A DNA stretch of 52,060 nucleotides from Candidatus Kuenenia stuttgartensis. GTDB lineage: Bacteria; Planctomycetota; Planctomycetia; Gemmatales; Gemmataceae. The translations under genes and the position numbers were made by a program. Location of the stretch: the NCBI GenBank assembly GCA_945875585.1, contig CAMCLK010000035.1, positions 1 to 52,060 on the forward strand. Direction: 5' to 3'. Shown here in pieces: positions 33,220-41,750 of this stretch. Each line of letters starts with the position of its first letter. The stretch's first letter is position 1. Under the pieces are notes generated by a model. That model was not told the origin of the DNA and ran no database searches. It was given only the letters and a program-made list of their open reading frames with translations.

Positions 33220-34446
33220 ATGATGATGGGGCAAGCTGCAGCGGAGGGGATTGTGGCAAGAGAATCCGGGATGCTGCTGGAACGTATCTCAAGGCTTCGC
33301 AAGGGCTTTGAGGAGGCTCGCGCCCGTGGTCAAGCCATGGTTCCAAAAATTGGAACCCCTCCCGGTGCTGGTTTAGAGCGCCCTGCGGTTCTTCAAGGGC
33401 TGGGTGAATTGCTGCAAAACGTTTCCGGTTCTGAAGTCGATGCCTTGCCTAGCCCGTCTTATCTCACTCATGGCATGCGACAGTTGCTCAGCCGTGCCGG
33501 ACAGATTGCTGAACGCCTGCATTGGTTGACAGCAGATCAGGCTACATCCCATGGTCTAACGAAGGGATCCGCGATTGCAGCATTGGGAGCGATTGTTCGC
33601 TCAGTGGCGACGTTACCAGATTCTGTAACTGTTCAGGACCTTCGATTGGAAGGGTTAAAAGTACAGTTAATGTTGCTGGAACAATTGGCTGAAAACCTTG
33701 AGGCCAGTCAGGCACATTGCAATTCGCGAAAGCGACAATTGATGGTTCTGGCCCGATTGCTTGGCGATCTCCATGCAAGCGCGCAGTTTGAAGGTAATGG
33801 CCCCCTTGAACCGTGCCGGCTAGAGCCAGTTGTGGCAATGGTTTTGGAATTCGCTCGACGCGATACGTGGCGGGAAGGCCTTTGGATTCCAGCAGAAGCT
33901 GTTAATGACACGGCAATGATGATTGCCGCCGATGGCTGGAATGTGGCTCTCGTAATGGCGAGGGCCTGCCTGCGCCACGCCTGCCCAAGTGGGGTTGAGC
34001 TTGAGGAAGTGGTATTAGCGGGCTTGGTACACGATGTTGGCATGCTGGGAGTTCCAGAAATCCAAATGAAGCAGGTGGAGGCGTGGTCTGCTACCGATCG
34101 CGGCGTAATGGAAGGCCATGCTAGGCTTGGTGCGCGTCTTCTAGAACAGTGGCTGCCGGGCGCGGCAGCGGCGCGTGGAATGGTTCTTTGGCATCATGAG
34201 AGGCCAGATGGAACCGGATATCCGGATGCGCTTTTAGGGGCAGAAATTCCTGAATTGGCACGATTGGGGGCAGTAACCGATATGGTTTGCGGTTTGCTGC
34301 TGCCGCGTTCCAACCGTCCTGCGACACCATGGATAGAAGCAGTTAGCGTAGCAGTCCGTTCCGCGGAAGTCGGCCTGCTCGATCCGAAATGGGTAGGTGT
34401 TGTTGCAGCCCTAGTAGATTCACCCGACGAGCAACTGGCCTCGTGA
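33220..34446 (+). CDS. HD-GYP domain protein, partly degenerate
   Basis: A 408-residue cytoplasmic protein. The N-terminal 200 or so residues are helical and unassigned. The C-terminal HD-GYP domain shows LVHDVGMLGVPE (His271-Asp272), HARLGARLL, WHHERPDGTGYP (His325-His326 and Gly333-Tyr334-Pro335), and AVTDMVCGL. HD-GYP proteins hydrolyse cyclic di-GMP. The usual first metal-binding His appears replaced near Trp240-Asn241, and the HDIGK Lys is Met, so activity may be weak or lost. Start choice is uncertain (ATG 33220, 33223 or 33226, GTG 33211). It overlaps the next gene by four bases, so they are coupled. Confidence 0.83.
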   Translation: MMMGQAAAEGIVARESGMLLERISRLRKGFEEARARGQAMVPKIGTPPGAGLERPAVLQGLGELLQNVSGSEVDALPSPSYLTHGMRQLLSRAGQIAERLHWLTADQATSHGLTKGSAIAALGAIVRSVATLPDSVTVQDLRLEGLKVQLMLLEQLAENLEASQAHCNSRKRQLMVLARLLGDLHASAQFEGNGPLEPCRLEPVVAMVLEFARRDTWREGLWIPAEAVNDTAMMIAADGWNVALVMARACLRHACPSGVELEEVVLAGLVHDVGMLGVPEIQMKQVEAWSATDRGVMEGHARLGARLLEQWLPGAAAARGMVLWHHERPDGTGYPDALLGAEIPELARLGAVTDMVCGLLLPRSNRPATPWIEAVSVAVRSAEVGLLDPKWVGVVAALVDSPDEQLAS

Positions 34447-35237
34447 TCTGGTTATTTCGGCGTCCCCGCTTCCCTTGGTTTTGGCCCGGCCGTACTCCGG
34501 TGGAACTGCTTTCTTATTTTAGTGGCACCAGGCACCCGGCGGCATCGCTGGCGGTGGTGGTTCCATTGCTGCTGGCCTACGAGGGAGCCGTACTGGGGCT
34601 GACTGGTGGCGAGCAACCGGCAGCACGCAATGGGGCTGATGCTTGGTTGAGAAACCTTGTTCCTGAGATGGGAGCATGGGCAACGCATCTGCCGCCAGTG
34701 GTGATTGTGGCCGTTTTGGTAATGCAAACGGTGTGGTGCTGGCGTGAGGTACCCGGGCGCTGGCCCGCCTTATTGTTTGGCATGGTTGTGGAATGTTTGA
34801 TGTGGTCGCTGAGTCTGTGGGCGCTAAGTCTTGGTTGGCCGGGCATCATTAAAAACAGCGGTGTGGAACTTTCGTGGTTGGATCAGGCCGGGCCTTCAGT
34901 TAGGGCGGTCCTACCCCTAATAGGAGCAGGGGTTTACGAAGAGTTTTTATTCCGTCTTGCAGCGGTTGGATTGGTGGCGTGGGCTTTGCGTGTGGTAGGC
35001 GTGGGTGGCCTGACAGGCTGGTGTGTTGCCGCCATAGTTTCGTCGTGGTTTTTTGCAGCGGCTCACCACTGGGGGCCGATGGGGCAGGCATATAGCCCCA
35101 TTGTTTTCAGTTTCAGAATGGCAGCGGGCGTGATCCTTTGCACATTGGCACGATTCAGGGGATTTTCAATCGCGGTTGGCACGCATTTGCTCTACAACCT
35201 GATCGTTGGACTCAGGCCAGTTGCAGGGTTGCCTTGA
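34443..35237 (+). CDS. CPBP family intramembrane metalloprotease
   Basis: A 264-residue membrane protein of the CPBP (CAAX prenyl protease Rce1-like, ABI) family. Six or more hydrophobic segments are visible. The catalytic motifs are EEFLFR within GAGVYEEFLFRLAAVG and the His pair in FFAAAHHW. I choose the GTG at 34443, which overlaps the HD-GYP stop as GTGA, over an ATG at 34389 that would run deep into the previous gene. Coupling with the HD-GYP protein suggests linked expression. Substrates are unknown. Confidence 0.86.
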   Translation: MIWLFRRPRFPWFWPGRTPVELLSYFSGTRHPAASLAVVVPLLLAYEGAVLGLTGGEQPAARNGADAWLRNLVPEMGAWATHLPPVVIVAVLVMQTVWCWREVPGRWPALLFGMVVECLMWSLSLWALSLGWPGIIKNSGVELSWLDQAGPSVRAVLPLIGAGVYEEFLFRLAAVGLVAWALRVVGVGGLTGWCVAAIVSSWFFAAAHHWGPMGQAYSPIVFSFRMAAGVILCTLARFRGFSIAVGTHLLYNLIVGLRPVAGLP

Positions 35238-35261
35238 CCGGATTGCGTTGCTCCATAATCT
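35234..35261 (+). promoter_or_regulatory. Candidate promoter for the nuo operon
   Basis: TTGACC at 35234-35239 and TAATCT at 35256-35261 with a 16-base spacer resemble a housekeeping promoter. It overlaps the end of the CPBP gene and lies about 75 bases before nuoA. The -10 match is only fair, so treat it as a suggestion. Confidence 0.35.
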
Positions 35262-35281
35262 AAGAGTGCGTTGATTGCCTG

Positions 35282-35313
35282 CCCTGTCAGTGCCTGATGA
35301 AGGCACATCAGGG
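35282..35313 (+). terminator. Hairpin between the CPBP gene and nuoA
   Basis: Outer arms CCCTG (35282-35286) and CAGGG (35309-35313) enclose a perfect GTGCCT/AGGCAC stem (35290-35295 and 35301-35306) with a GATGA loop. TTTGTTGT follows on the plus strand. This fits an intrinsic terminator of the CPBP transcript, or a leader structure if transcription starts at the candidate promoter upstream. Confidence 0.55.
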
Positions 35314-35337
35314 TTTGTTGTAATGGGATGATCAGGC

Positions 35338-35745
35338 ATGCCCCCTGAACCGTTCGATTTTTCCTTGACCACGTACTACCCGATTTTTCTGTTCTTGGGA
35401 GCAGTGATTGGGTTTGCTGTGGTCAGTTTGCTCCTCTCTTACCTGATCAATCCGGGTCGCATAACGACATCTGTCAAGCAAATGCCCTATGAATCTGGAA
35501 TGGATCCGATTGGCGACGCACGCCAGCAGTTTGATGTGCGTTTTTATCTGATTGCCATTCTGTTTCTTGTGTTTGATGTGGAATTGTTATTTTTGTACCC
35601 ATGGGCGGTGGCTACTTATGGAGAATATCCAGTAGTGACGCCGTCACTTCAAACGGTTCTCTTCTGGGAAGGCATGATCTTCCTAGCAACGTTGTTGCTG
35701 GCTTGGATTGTGGCATGGCGGAAAGGGGTATTCCGGTGGCGGTAG
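35338..35745 (+). CDS. nuoA: NADH-quinone oxidoreductase subunit A
   Basis: A 135-residue membrane subunit of complex I with three transmembrane helices (about 13-38, 72-92, 103-125). The conserved loop between helices 1 and 2 reads [20 protein letters not shown], and [16 protein letters not shown] is the family helix 2 with its acidic residues. NuoA sits at the quinone-site interface with NuoH and NuoJ. It opens a 14-gene operon, and its end overlaps nuoB. Confidence 0.97.
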   Translation: MPPEPFDFSLTTYYPIFLFLGAVIGFAVVSLLLSYLINPGRITTSVKQMPYESGMDPIGDARQQFDVRFYLIAILFLVFDVELLFLYPWAVATYGEYPVVTPSLQTVLFWEGMIFLATLLLAWIVAWRKGVFRWR

Positions 35746-36359
35746 AACATGAGCCTTACGACGGCTTCGTTGTTGCGAAACTCGACGAACTAGCCAGTTG
35801 GTGCCGGAAAAACAGTCTTTGGCCCATGCCATTTGCCACGGCTTGCTGTGGTATCGAATTGATGGCGACGGGTGCATCCAAGCACGATATCGCTCGATTT
35901 GGAGCAGAAGCTTTTCGGTTTTCTCCCCGGCAGTGCGACCTGATGATAGTTGCAGGACGCGTGGTGATGAAAATGTTGCCCGTGTTGCAGCGCATCTGGT
36001 TGCAGATGCCTGAACCCAAGTGGTGCATTTCGATGGGTGCATGTGCCTCATCGGGTGGTGTGTTTGACACCTACGCTGTGGTTCAGGGCATTGACCGGTT
36101 TCTTCCAGTAGACGTTTATGTCCCCGGTTGCCCTCCCCGCCCGGAGCAGTTGCTTCAGTCTGTCATTGATCTTCAGGACAAGATCAGCAGAACTGGCACG
36201 GTTTTAGGTCGTGAATTCCGTGGCCGCGGTCAACCCGAAGGTCCCCGCTCACTGCGAACGGAAATGGACTCGGCAGATCAAATGGTGGCGCCTGGCAATT
36301 TCCGCACATCGACGCGCTCATGGTCGTTGCCGACTGTGAACGACCGTCCACGCGCCTGA
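35736..36359 (+). CDS. nuoB: NADH-quinone oxidoreductase subunit B
   Basis: A 207-residue peripheral subunit that holds iron-sulfur cluster N2, the last electron donor to quinone. The four ligands are visible as Cys37-Cys38 (ACCGIE), Cys103 (MGACASSGG) and Cys132 (PGCPPRPE). I choose the GTG at 35736, because AAAGGGG lies about eight bases upstream and the family begins near here; ATG 35715 is the alternative. The start overlaps nuoA by 10 bases. A C-terminal extension of some 40 residues rich in Arg/Ser is beyond the usual end. Confidence 0.96.
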   Translation: MAVEHEPYDGFVVAKLDELASWCRKNSLWPMPFATACCGIELMATGASKHDIARFGAEAFRFSPRQCDLMIVAGRVVMKMLPVLQRIWLQMPEPKWCISMGACASSGGVFDTYAVVQGIDRFLPVDVYVPGCPPRPEQLLQSVIDLQDKISRTGTVLGREFRGRGQPEGPRSLRTEMDSADQMVAPGNFRTSTRSWSLPTVNDRPRA

Positions 36360-36372
36360 GGCTCAAGATCCC

Positions 36373-36909
36373 GTGACTACCACCCAAACTCCACCAGTCA
36401 TTCCTGCCACGCATGAACCTCTTCTTGCGGTGGCCCGGTCTGTTGCCGGCGAAGACGGCGTGACCGTTTCTGTGTTCCGCGACAACGTTCGGTTTCATGT
36501 GGTTCCAGGCAAGGTATTGGCGGTTTTAAAAAATCTTCGGTCCGAATGCGGCCTAGATATGCTGATCGACCTTTCAGCAGCCGATTATCTGAATTACCCG
36601 GGCGCTGCTAATCGTTACGGTATCTGGTATGTGTTGGAATCGGTTTCTTCCGGCCTGCGTGTGATTGTGAAAACGTGGGCCAACGATCCGGAACCGCGGT
36701 TAGACAGTGTTTTTGATGTGTGGCGCGGCGCCGACTGGATGGAGCGCGAGGTGTTTGACATGTTTGGTGTGGTGTTTGATGGCCACCCAGACCTCCGCCG
36801 CATCCTGATGCCCGATGAATTTGTGGCTCATCCCATGCGTAAAGATTATCCCTTGCGCGGTGAGGGCGAACGCCACAATTTCTTGGCCCTTTCCCGCGAA
36901 CAAAGCTGA
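36373..36909 (+). CDS. nuoC: NADH-quinone oxidoreductase subunit C
   Basis: A 178-residue peripheral subunit (30-kDa family) that packs against NuoD. The family signature is WMEREVFDMFGVVFDGHPDL written at about residues 118-138, followed by RILMPDEF and HPMRKDYPL. The GTG start at 36373 has GAGG about 11 bases upstream. NuoC and NuoD are separate genes here, not the fused form of E. coli. Confidence 0.96.
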   Translation: MTTTQTPPVIPATHEPLLAVARSVAGEDGVTVSVFRDNVRFHVVPGKVLAVLKNLRSECGLDMLIDLSAADYLNYPGAANRYGIWYVLESVSSGLRVIVKTWANDPEPRLDSVFDVWRGADWMEREVFDMFGVVFDGHPDLRRILMPDEFVAHPMRKDYPLRGEGERHNFLALSREQS

Positions 36910-36926
36910 TCAAACGGAGATCTGCC

Positions 36927-38150
36927 ATGGGCCTGACACTTGCCGATGCCATCGCGTCCCCGGAAATCGCGGACCGCGAATGCCAATGGACCCTCAACTT
37001 TGGTCCGCAGCATCCAGCTACGCACACAACATTACGGCTGATCCTCAATCTCGATGGCGAGGTTATCCTCAAGGCTACTCCCGACATTGGCTTTTTGCAC
37101 AGCGGCTTTGAAAAGCTTGGTGAGCATCTGGACTTCAATCAGTATGTGACCATTGTCGACCGCATGAATTATGTGTCGCCCGTTGCTAACGAAATCGCAT
37201 GGCACCATTCCGTGGAAACGTTGCTCGATATCGAGCTGACACCACGTTGCAAAATGATCCGTGTGATTTTCGGCGAATTGATGCGGATTCATGACCACCT
37301 GTTGGCATGCGGTGCCGCCGCCCTCGATTTAGGAGCTTTCACTGCGTTTTTGTACGCGTTTAATCAGCGCGAACTGATTAATGACATCAATGAGTGGGCA
37401 TCAGGCCAACGATTCCACCCCAGCTACACCCGCGTGGGTGGCCTGCAACGCGATGTGGACGACGCCTGGATCAACCGTGTACGGTCGTTTCTGAAGGGAT
37501 TCCTGCCAGCTCACGCGGATATTTGTCGCCTTTTGAACCGGAACCGAATTTTTATTGACCGTTGCCGTGGTATCGGAGTTCTGACCCGCGAAGAGGCCAT
37601 CAACCGTTCTGTTACCGGGCCAGTGGCTCGCGCCAGCGGTGTGGTGAGGGATCTTCGCAAGAATCGGCCATATTTGGCTTATGATGCCATCGACTTCAAC
37701 GTGGTTTGCGCCCAAGAAGGTGATTGCCTAGCGCGTTATTTGGTCCGCATGGAAGAAATGCTCGAGAGCCACAAGATCATTTCTTGGGCGATCGAGCATC
37801 TGCCCGGTGGTCCGGTCAATTCGGATGTTGAAGAGCGTATGGTCCTTCCCAACCAGTTGTCAGTGTATCGGAGTATCGAGGGGCTGATTCATCACTTTGA
37901 ATTGAATATGTCGAACCGAAAATGGAAACCTCCTGTTGAAGAGGTTTATGCCTCGACGGAATCACCCAACGGCGAACTTGGCTTCTATATTGTTTCGAAT
38001 GGCGGTCCAGAGGCGTGGCGCGCCCGGACACGTCCGCCATCGTTCATTCACTTTGCGTTGTTCCCGCACCTTGCTGAGGGGCACACCGTGTCGGATGTTG
38101 CGGCCATTCTTGGCAGTTTGAATATCATTGCGGCGGAGTTGGACCGATGA
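36927..38150 (+). CDS. nuoD: NADH-quinone oxidoreductase subunit D
   Basis: A 407-residue 49-kDa-type subunit forming much of the quinone pocket with NuoB. Recognisable blocks are NFGPQHPATHTTLRLIL near the start, IGFLHSGFEKLGEHLDF, YVSPVANEIAWHHSVE and the C-terminal GELGFYIVSNGGPEAWRAR with SFIHFALFPH. The early HPATH His, which contacts quinone, is present. CGGAG lies eight bases before the ATG. The last four bases overlap the nuoE start (ATGA). Confidence 0.97.
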   Translation: MGLTLADAIASPEIADRECQWTLNFGPQHPATHTTLRLILNLDGEVILKATPDIGFLHSGFEKLGEHLDFNQYVTIVDRMNYVSPVANEIAWHHSVETLLDIELTPRCKMIRVIFGELMRIHDHLLACGAAALDLGAFTAFLYAFNQRELINDINEWASGQRFHPSYTRVGGLQRDVDDAWINRVRSFLKGFLPAHADICRLLNRNRIFIDRCRGIGVLTREEAINRSVTGPVARASGVVRDLRKNRPYLAYDAIDFNVVCAQEGDCLARYLVRMEEMLESHKIISWAIEHLPGGPVNSDVEERMVLPNQLSVYRSIEGLIHHFELNMSNRKWKPPVEEVYASTESPNGELGFYIVSNGGPEAWRARTRPPSFIHFALFPHLAEGHTVSDVAAILGSLNIIAAELDR

Positions 38151-38695
38151 GCCACCCCCACACCCCCGTTTCATCGAGGAATCTGCCCCCCATTCCGGGG
38201 CCATTGTCCGCGGAAATCCGCGGGCAGATACTCGCTCTGTGGCCGCGGTATCCCAGCAAGCAGGCGGTAACACTTCCCGCGTTGCATTTGGTTCAGGACA
38301 GCCTGCGCTGCGTGCCGAACTGGGCCGTGGAAGAGATTGCCGACATTCTCGATCTGTCGCCTGCCGAAGTGCACGACACAATGAGTTTTTACGGTTTTTT
38401 CCGCACAGAAGCTGACCGTTTGGGCGTGAAGCGCCTTTGGGTTTGCCGCAGCTTGGCATGCTCGTTGCGCGGGGCGGATGAATTGCTTGAAAAAACCGCC
38501 GCGTTGCTCGGAGTGCCAGTGGGCGGTACCACCGCTGACGGTGCGATAACGCTTGAGTTGGCGGAATGCTTGGGTGCGTGCGAAGGTGCCCCGGCGTGCA
38601 TGATCGATGACGAACATGTTCACGATATATGCGACATGACAAAAATGACAGAATTGGTGACGCGTCTTAAGCAATCATCTGCGAACAAACACTGA
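38147..38695 (+). CDS. nuoE: NADH-quinone oxidoreductase subunit E
   Basis: A 182-residue 24-kDa-type subunit with a thioredoxin-like [2Fe-2S] domain (cluster N1a). Two cysteine pairs are seen: CRSLACSLRG and CLGACEGAPAC. An N-terminal helical bundle starts near residue 20 (LSAEIRGQILALWPRYPSKQ). It is translationally coupled to nuoD by ATGA. Presence of nuoE, F and G shows that this complex oxidises NADH, unlike the 11-subunit forms. Confidence 0.96.
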   Translation: MSHPHTPVSSRNLPPIPGPLSAEIRGQILALWPRYPSKQAVTLPALHLVQDSLRCVPNWAVEEIADILDLSPAEVHDTMSFYGFFRTEADRLGVKRLWVCRSLACSLRGADELLEKTAALLGVPVGGTTADGAITLELAECLGACEGAPACMIDDEHVHDICDMTKMTELVTRLKQSSANKH

Positions 38696-38714
38696 CATAA
38701 GGAGGGTGCCGCCC

Positions 38715-40049
38715 ATGTCTGCCTACGAACCCGTCCTGCTGCGCCGTCTTGGCAAAAAAGAGTGCCAGTCGATTGCCGGATACCGCGCCGATGGAGGTTA
38801 TAAAACCCTCGAGCGTGTCCTGCGTGAAATGACCCCCGACCAGGTGACGACCCAAGTAAAAGACTCTGGTCTTCGTGGTCGTGGTGGCGCTGGTTTTCCC
38901 ACGGGCCTGAAGTGGACGTTTCTTCCCAAAGGGCATCCCGGTCCTGTTTACCTGTGCGTGAATTGCGATGAAAGCGAACCATGCACGTTCAACAACCGGG
39001 TGCTGATCGAGAATGATCCTCATCAGGTGATTGAAGGCATCATTCTGGCTTCGTACGCCATACGCGCTAAAACAGCATATTTTTATGTGCGTTATGAATA
39101 CGGTTTTGGTACCCGGCAGATCCAGAAGGCAATTGATGAAGCCTACGAAGCTGGAATTCTGGGCAACAAGATTCTTGGTACCGATTACTCGCTCGACATT
39201 TTCGTTCACCGTGGCGCCGCAGCTTACATTTGCGGTGAGGAAACGGGCCTGATTGAGTCCCTTGAAGGCAAGCGCGCTTGGCCCCGTATCAAACCACCAT
39301 TCCCAGCCATTGAAGGGGCTTTCCGAAAGCCCACGATTGTTAATAATCCCGAAACGCTCGCGAATGTTGTACACATCATGGATCGTGGGATTGAGTGGTT
39401 CAAGTCGTTGGGTGTTCCGCCCGATCCGAAGAATCCGCGTGATGCTGGAAGCTACGGCCCCAAGCTTTATTGCGTGAGCGGGCATGTCAACAAGCCAGGA
39501 ATTGTTGAACTGCCCATGGGCGTGACACTGAGGGAGCTGGTGGACAAACACGGTGGCGGGGTATGGAAAGGCCGTAAGGCCAAGGGAGCCATTCCGGGCG
39601 GAAACAGCATGGGGGTAATCCCTGAATCGGAATTCGATATTCCACTCGATTTCAACGGCCCAGGAACAGTGAAAGCCCTTGGTCTGGGCACGGCAGCCGT
39701 GACTGTTTTCGATGAAGAAACCAGTATTGTGGATGTTCTTTATAATCTTTGCCGGTTCTTTGCCCACGAAAGCTGTGGTCAATGCACTCCATGTCGCGAA
39801 GGCACTGGCTGGATGCTGAAAATTGTCGAACGTATACGTAACGGGCAAGGCCGGCGTGAAGATCTCGATATTCTCGAGGAGGTAGCGGACCGCATTGGCA
39901 TCATGCCGGGTACCACCATTTGTGGATTGGCTGATGGAGCTGGTTGGCCTGTTAAGACCGCCATTCGCAAATTCCGCCCTGAATTTGAAAGCTACCTGAA
40001 GGAGGGAACCCGTGGGGGAGTCCGCCTGAAGATGGCTGGGGCCCATTAA
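38715..40049 (+). CDS. nuoF: NADH-quinone oxidoreductase subunit F
   Basis: A 444-residue 51-kDa-type subunit binding NADH, FMN and one [4Fe-4S] cluster (N3). Motifs: NADH loop GLRGRGGAGFPTGLKW, FMN region YICGEETGLIESLEG, and cluster ligands ESCGQCTPCREGT with a later Cys in TTICGLADG. ATG 38715 is preferred, with GGAGGG at 38701-38706, over an in-frame GTG just upstream. It is the electron entry point of complex I. Confidence 0.97.
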   Translation: MSAYEPVLLRRLGKKECQSIAGYRADGGYKTLERVLREMTPDQVTTQVKDSGLRGRGGAGFPTGLKWTFLPKGHPGPVYLCVNCDESEPCTFNNRVLIENDPHQVIEGIILASYAIRAKTAYFYVRYEYGFGTRQIQKAIDEAYEAGILGNKILGTDYSLDIFVHRGAAAYICGEETGLIESLEGKRAWPRIKPPFPAIEGAFRKPTIVNNPETLANVVHIMDRGIEWFKSLGVPPDPKNPRDAGSYGPKLYCVSGHVNKPGIVELPMGVTLRELVDKHGGGVWKGRKAKGAIPGGNSMGVIPESEFDIPLDFNGPGTVKALGLGTAAVTVFDEETSIVDVLYNLCRFFAHESCGQCTPCREGTGWMLKIVERIRNGQGRREDLDILEEVADRIGIMPGTTICGLADGAGWPVKTAIRKFRPEFESYLKEGTRGGVRLKMAGAH

Positions 40050-40069
40050 TCCAAGCGAGGAATCAGGCC

Positions 40070-41725
40070 ATGGCCACCGTGCTGGTCAACGATATTCCGG
40101 TAGACATCGGCGATGAAAAGCTGAATTGCATTCAGGCAGCGGAACGCGCCGGGGTGACCATTCCGCATTATTGCTGGCACCCTGCTTTGTCTGTGGTGGC
40201 TTCCTGCCGCATGTGCTTGGTGATGGTGGGCGAGAAAAAGCCCGACGGCACCGTGGCAATGCAGCCCAAGGTCGTGCCGGGGTGTCAAACCCCGGTTAAG
40301 GATGGCACTGTCATCCAGACACTCGATCCAAAATCGACAGGCGCCCAGCAAAGCACGCTGGAAAGCTTGCTTCTGAACCATCCGCTGGATTGCCCGGTGT
40401 GCGACAAGGCTGGTGAGTGCCTCTTGCAAGATTACAGCTTCCAGTTCGGCAAAGCGACGAGCCGGATGGTTGATGAAAAGAACACTCCACCCAATAAGCC
40501 CAATATCGGCCCTAATATCAGCCTCTTTACAGACCGCTGCATCATGTGCAGCAGATGTGTTCGCTTCACGCGCGAAGTGGCAGGCACGGCCGAGCTTCAT
40601 GTGGTTCAGCGCGGGAATCATTCTGAAATTGATGTTTTCCCTGGCCACCCAATCGATAACAAGCTCGCGAGCAATGTTGTTGATCTCTGTCCTGTTGGCG
40701 CGCTTGCAAGCAATGATTTTCTTTACAAGCAGCGTGTATGGAATCTGAAAACGGTCAAGTCGGTCTGCACAGGCTGTTCAACAGGGTGCAGTATTAACCT
40801 CGACACCAACAAGAGTGTTGTTTACCGCCTTCGCCCCCGCTTCAATCCGCGCGCCCAAGGTCACTTCATGTGCGATGAAGGTCGCTTGGGTTACCACAAC
40901 GTCAATAGCGCTCTCAGGTTCACCAAACCACTTGAGCGTACCAACTCCGGCACACAAGCCATTGATTGGCAGCAATCTGTGGCAAAGATCGACCAATCCG
41001 TGCGCAGTGCGGCCCAAACGGATGCCGGGAAAATTTGGTTCGTACTTTCCCCATTCCTAACAACTGAAGAAGCTTGGCTTTTGGCAAGCTATGCGCGTTC
41101 AATATCGCCCTTCTGCCGAATTGTTTCCGGTCCTGTTCCAAGCCACGGTGTTGATGATAATTATCCGAAAGATCGCAAAGGTAACCCCTCAACTAACCCT
41201 GTGAAATTTACGATTCGTGCCGAAAAGTGCCCGAATCGACGTGGCATCGAAGCCGTTGTCGCTCATTTCCAGAAAAGTCCCGCGACATTCGCCGACCTTT
41301 TGGCAGCGTGCGACCGGGGCGAAGTTGCTGTAGCCTTCGTGACAAGCGGCTATTCAACGGCGTTTCCCGCATGGGGAACGGAAACAGCCGAACGGCTGGG
41401 CAAGGCCGGTTTCCTCATCGTTCACGACATGCTGCCTTCGGCTCTGTCTGATGCGGCCGCCATTGTTATTCCCGCCGCGGCATTTTCTGAAAAAGACGGG
41501 ACTTATATCAATCATGCTGGATTGGCTCAGACCACTGAAGCCGGATGTGTGCCCCAGCGTGGCGCCCGCACCGATGGTCAAATTTATCTCGACTTGCTCG
41601 GACGGCGTGGGCTGGTTCGCGCTATTGAGATCCGCAAGGAAATTGGTAAGGCTGTTCCGGCGCTCGCAGCACTCGCCACAGGCGAATTGGGCGAGCATGG
41701 CGTTTTCGTAACAGCAAGGGCCTGA
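40070..41725 (+). CDS. nuoG: NADH-quinone oxidoreductase subunit G (short form)
   Basis: A 551-residue 75-kDa-type subunit carrying a chain of iron-sulfur clusters. The N-terminal ferredoxin domain has Cys35, Cys46, Cys49 and Cys72 ([2Fe-2S]). Next are the His/Cys set HPLDCPVCDKAGEC and the CIMCSRCVRF...CPVGAL pair, then CTGCSTGCSINL with a later MCDEGR (molybdopterin-domain-type cluster). The C-terminal molybdopterin-like domain is short; E. coli NuoG has about 900 residues and many others have 680-800. It keeps all electron-wire cysteines that I can check. Confidence 0.95.
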   Translation: MATVLVNDIPVDIGDEKLNCIQAAERAGVTIPHYCWHPALSVVASCRMCLVMVGEKKPDGTVAMQPKVVPGCQTPVKDGTVIQTLDPKSTGAQQSTLESLLLNHPLDCPVCDKAGECLLQDYSFQFGKATSRMVDEKNTPPNKPNIGPNISLFTDRCIMCSRCVRFTREVAGTAELHVVQRGNHSEIDVFPGHPIDNKLASNVVDLCPVGALASNDFLYKQRVWNLKTVKSVCTGCSTGCSINLDTNKSVVYRLRPRFNPRAQGHFMCDEGRLGYHNVNSALRFTKPLERTNSGTQAIDWQQSVAKIDQSVRSAAQTDAGKIWFVLSPFLTTEEAWLLASYARSISPFCRIVSGPVPSHGVDDNYPKDRKGNPSTNPVKFTIRAEKCPNRRGIEAVVAHFQKSPATFADLLAACDRGEVAVAFVTSGYSTAFPAWGTETAERLGKAGFLIVHDMLPSALSDAAAIVIPAAAFSEKDGTYINHAGLAQTTEAGCVPQRGARTDGQIYLDLLGRRGLVRAIEIRKEIGKAVPALAALATGELGEHGVFVTARA

Positions 41726-41750
41726 TCGGGCTTAAAAAGGACGCGATACC

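Noticed and set aside
38667..40046. Long open frame (459 codons) on the minus strand opposite nuoF
   Set aside because: It mirrors nuoF in a complementary frame. nuoF is unmistakable by motifs, and the antisense translation shows no domain and no ribosome site.
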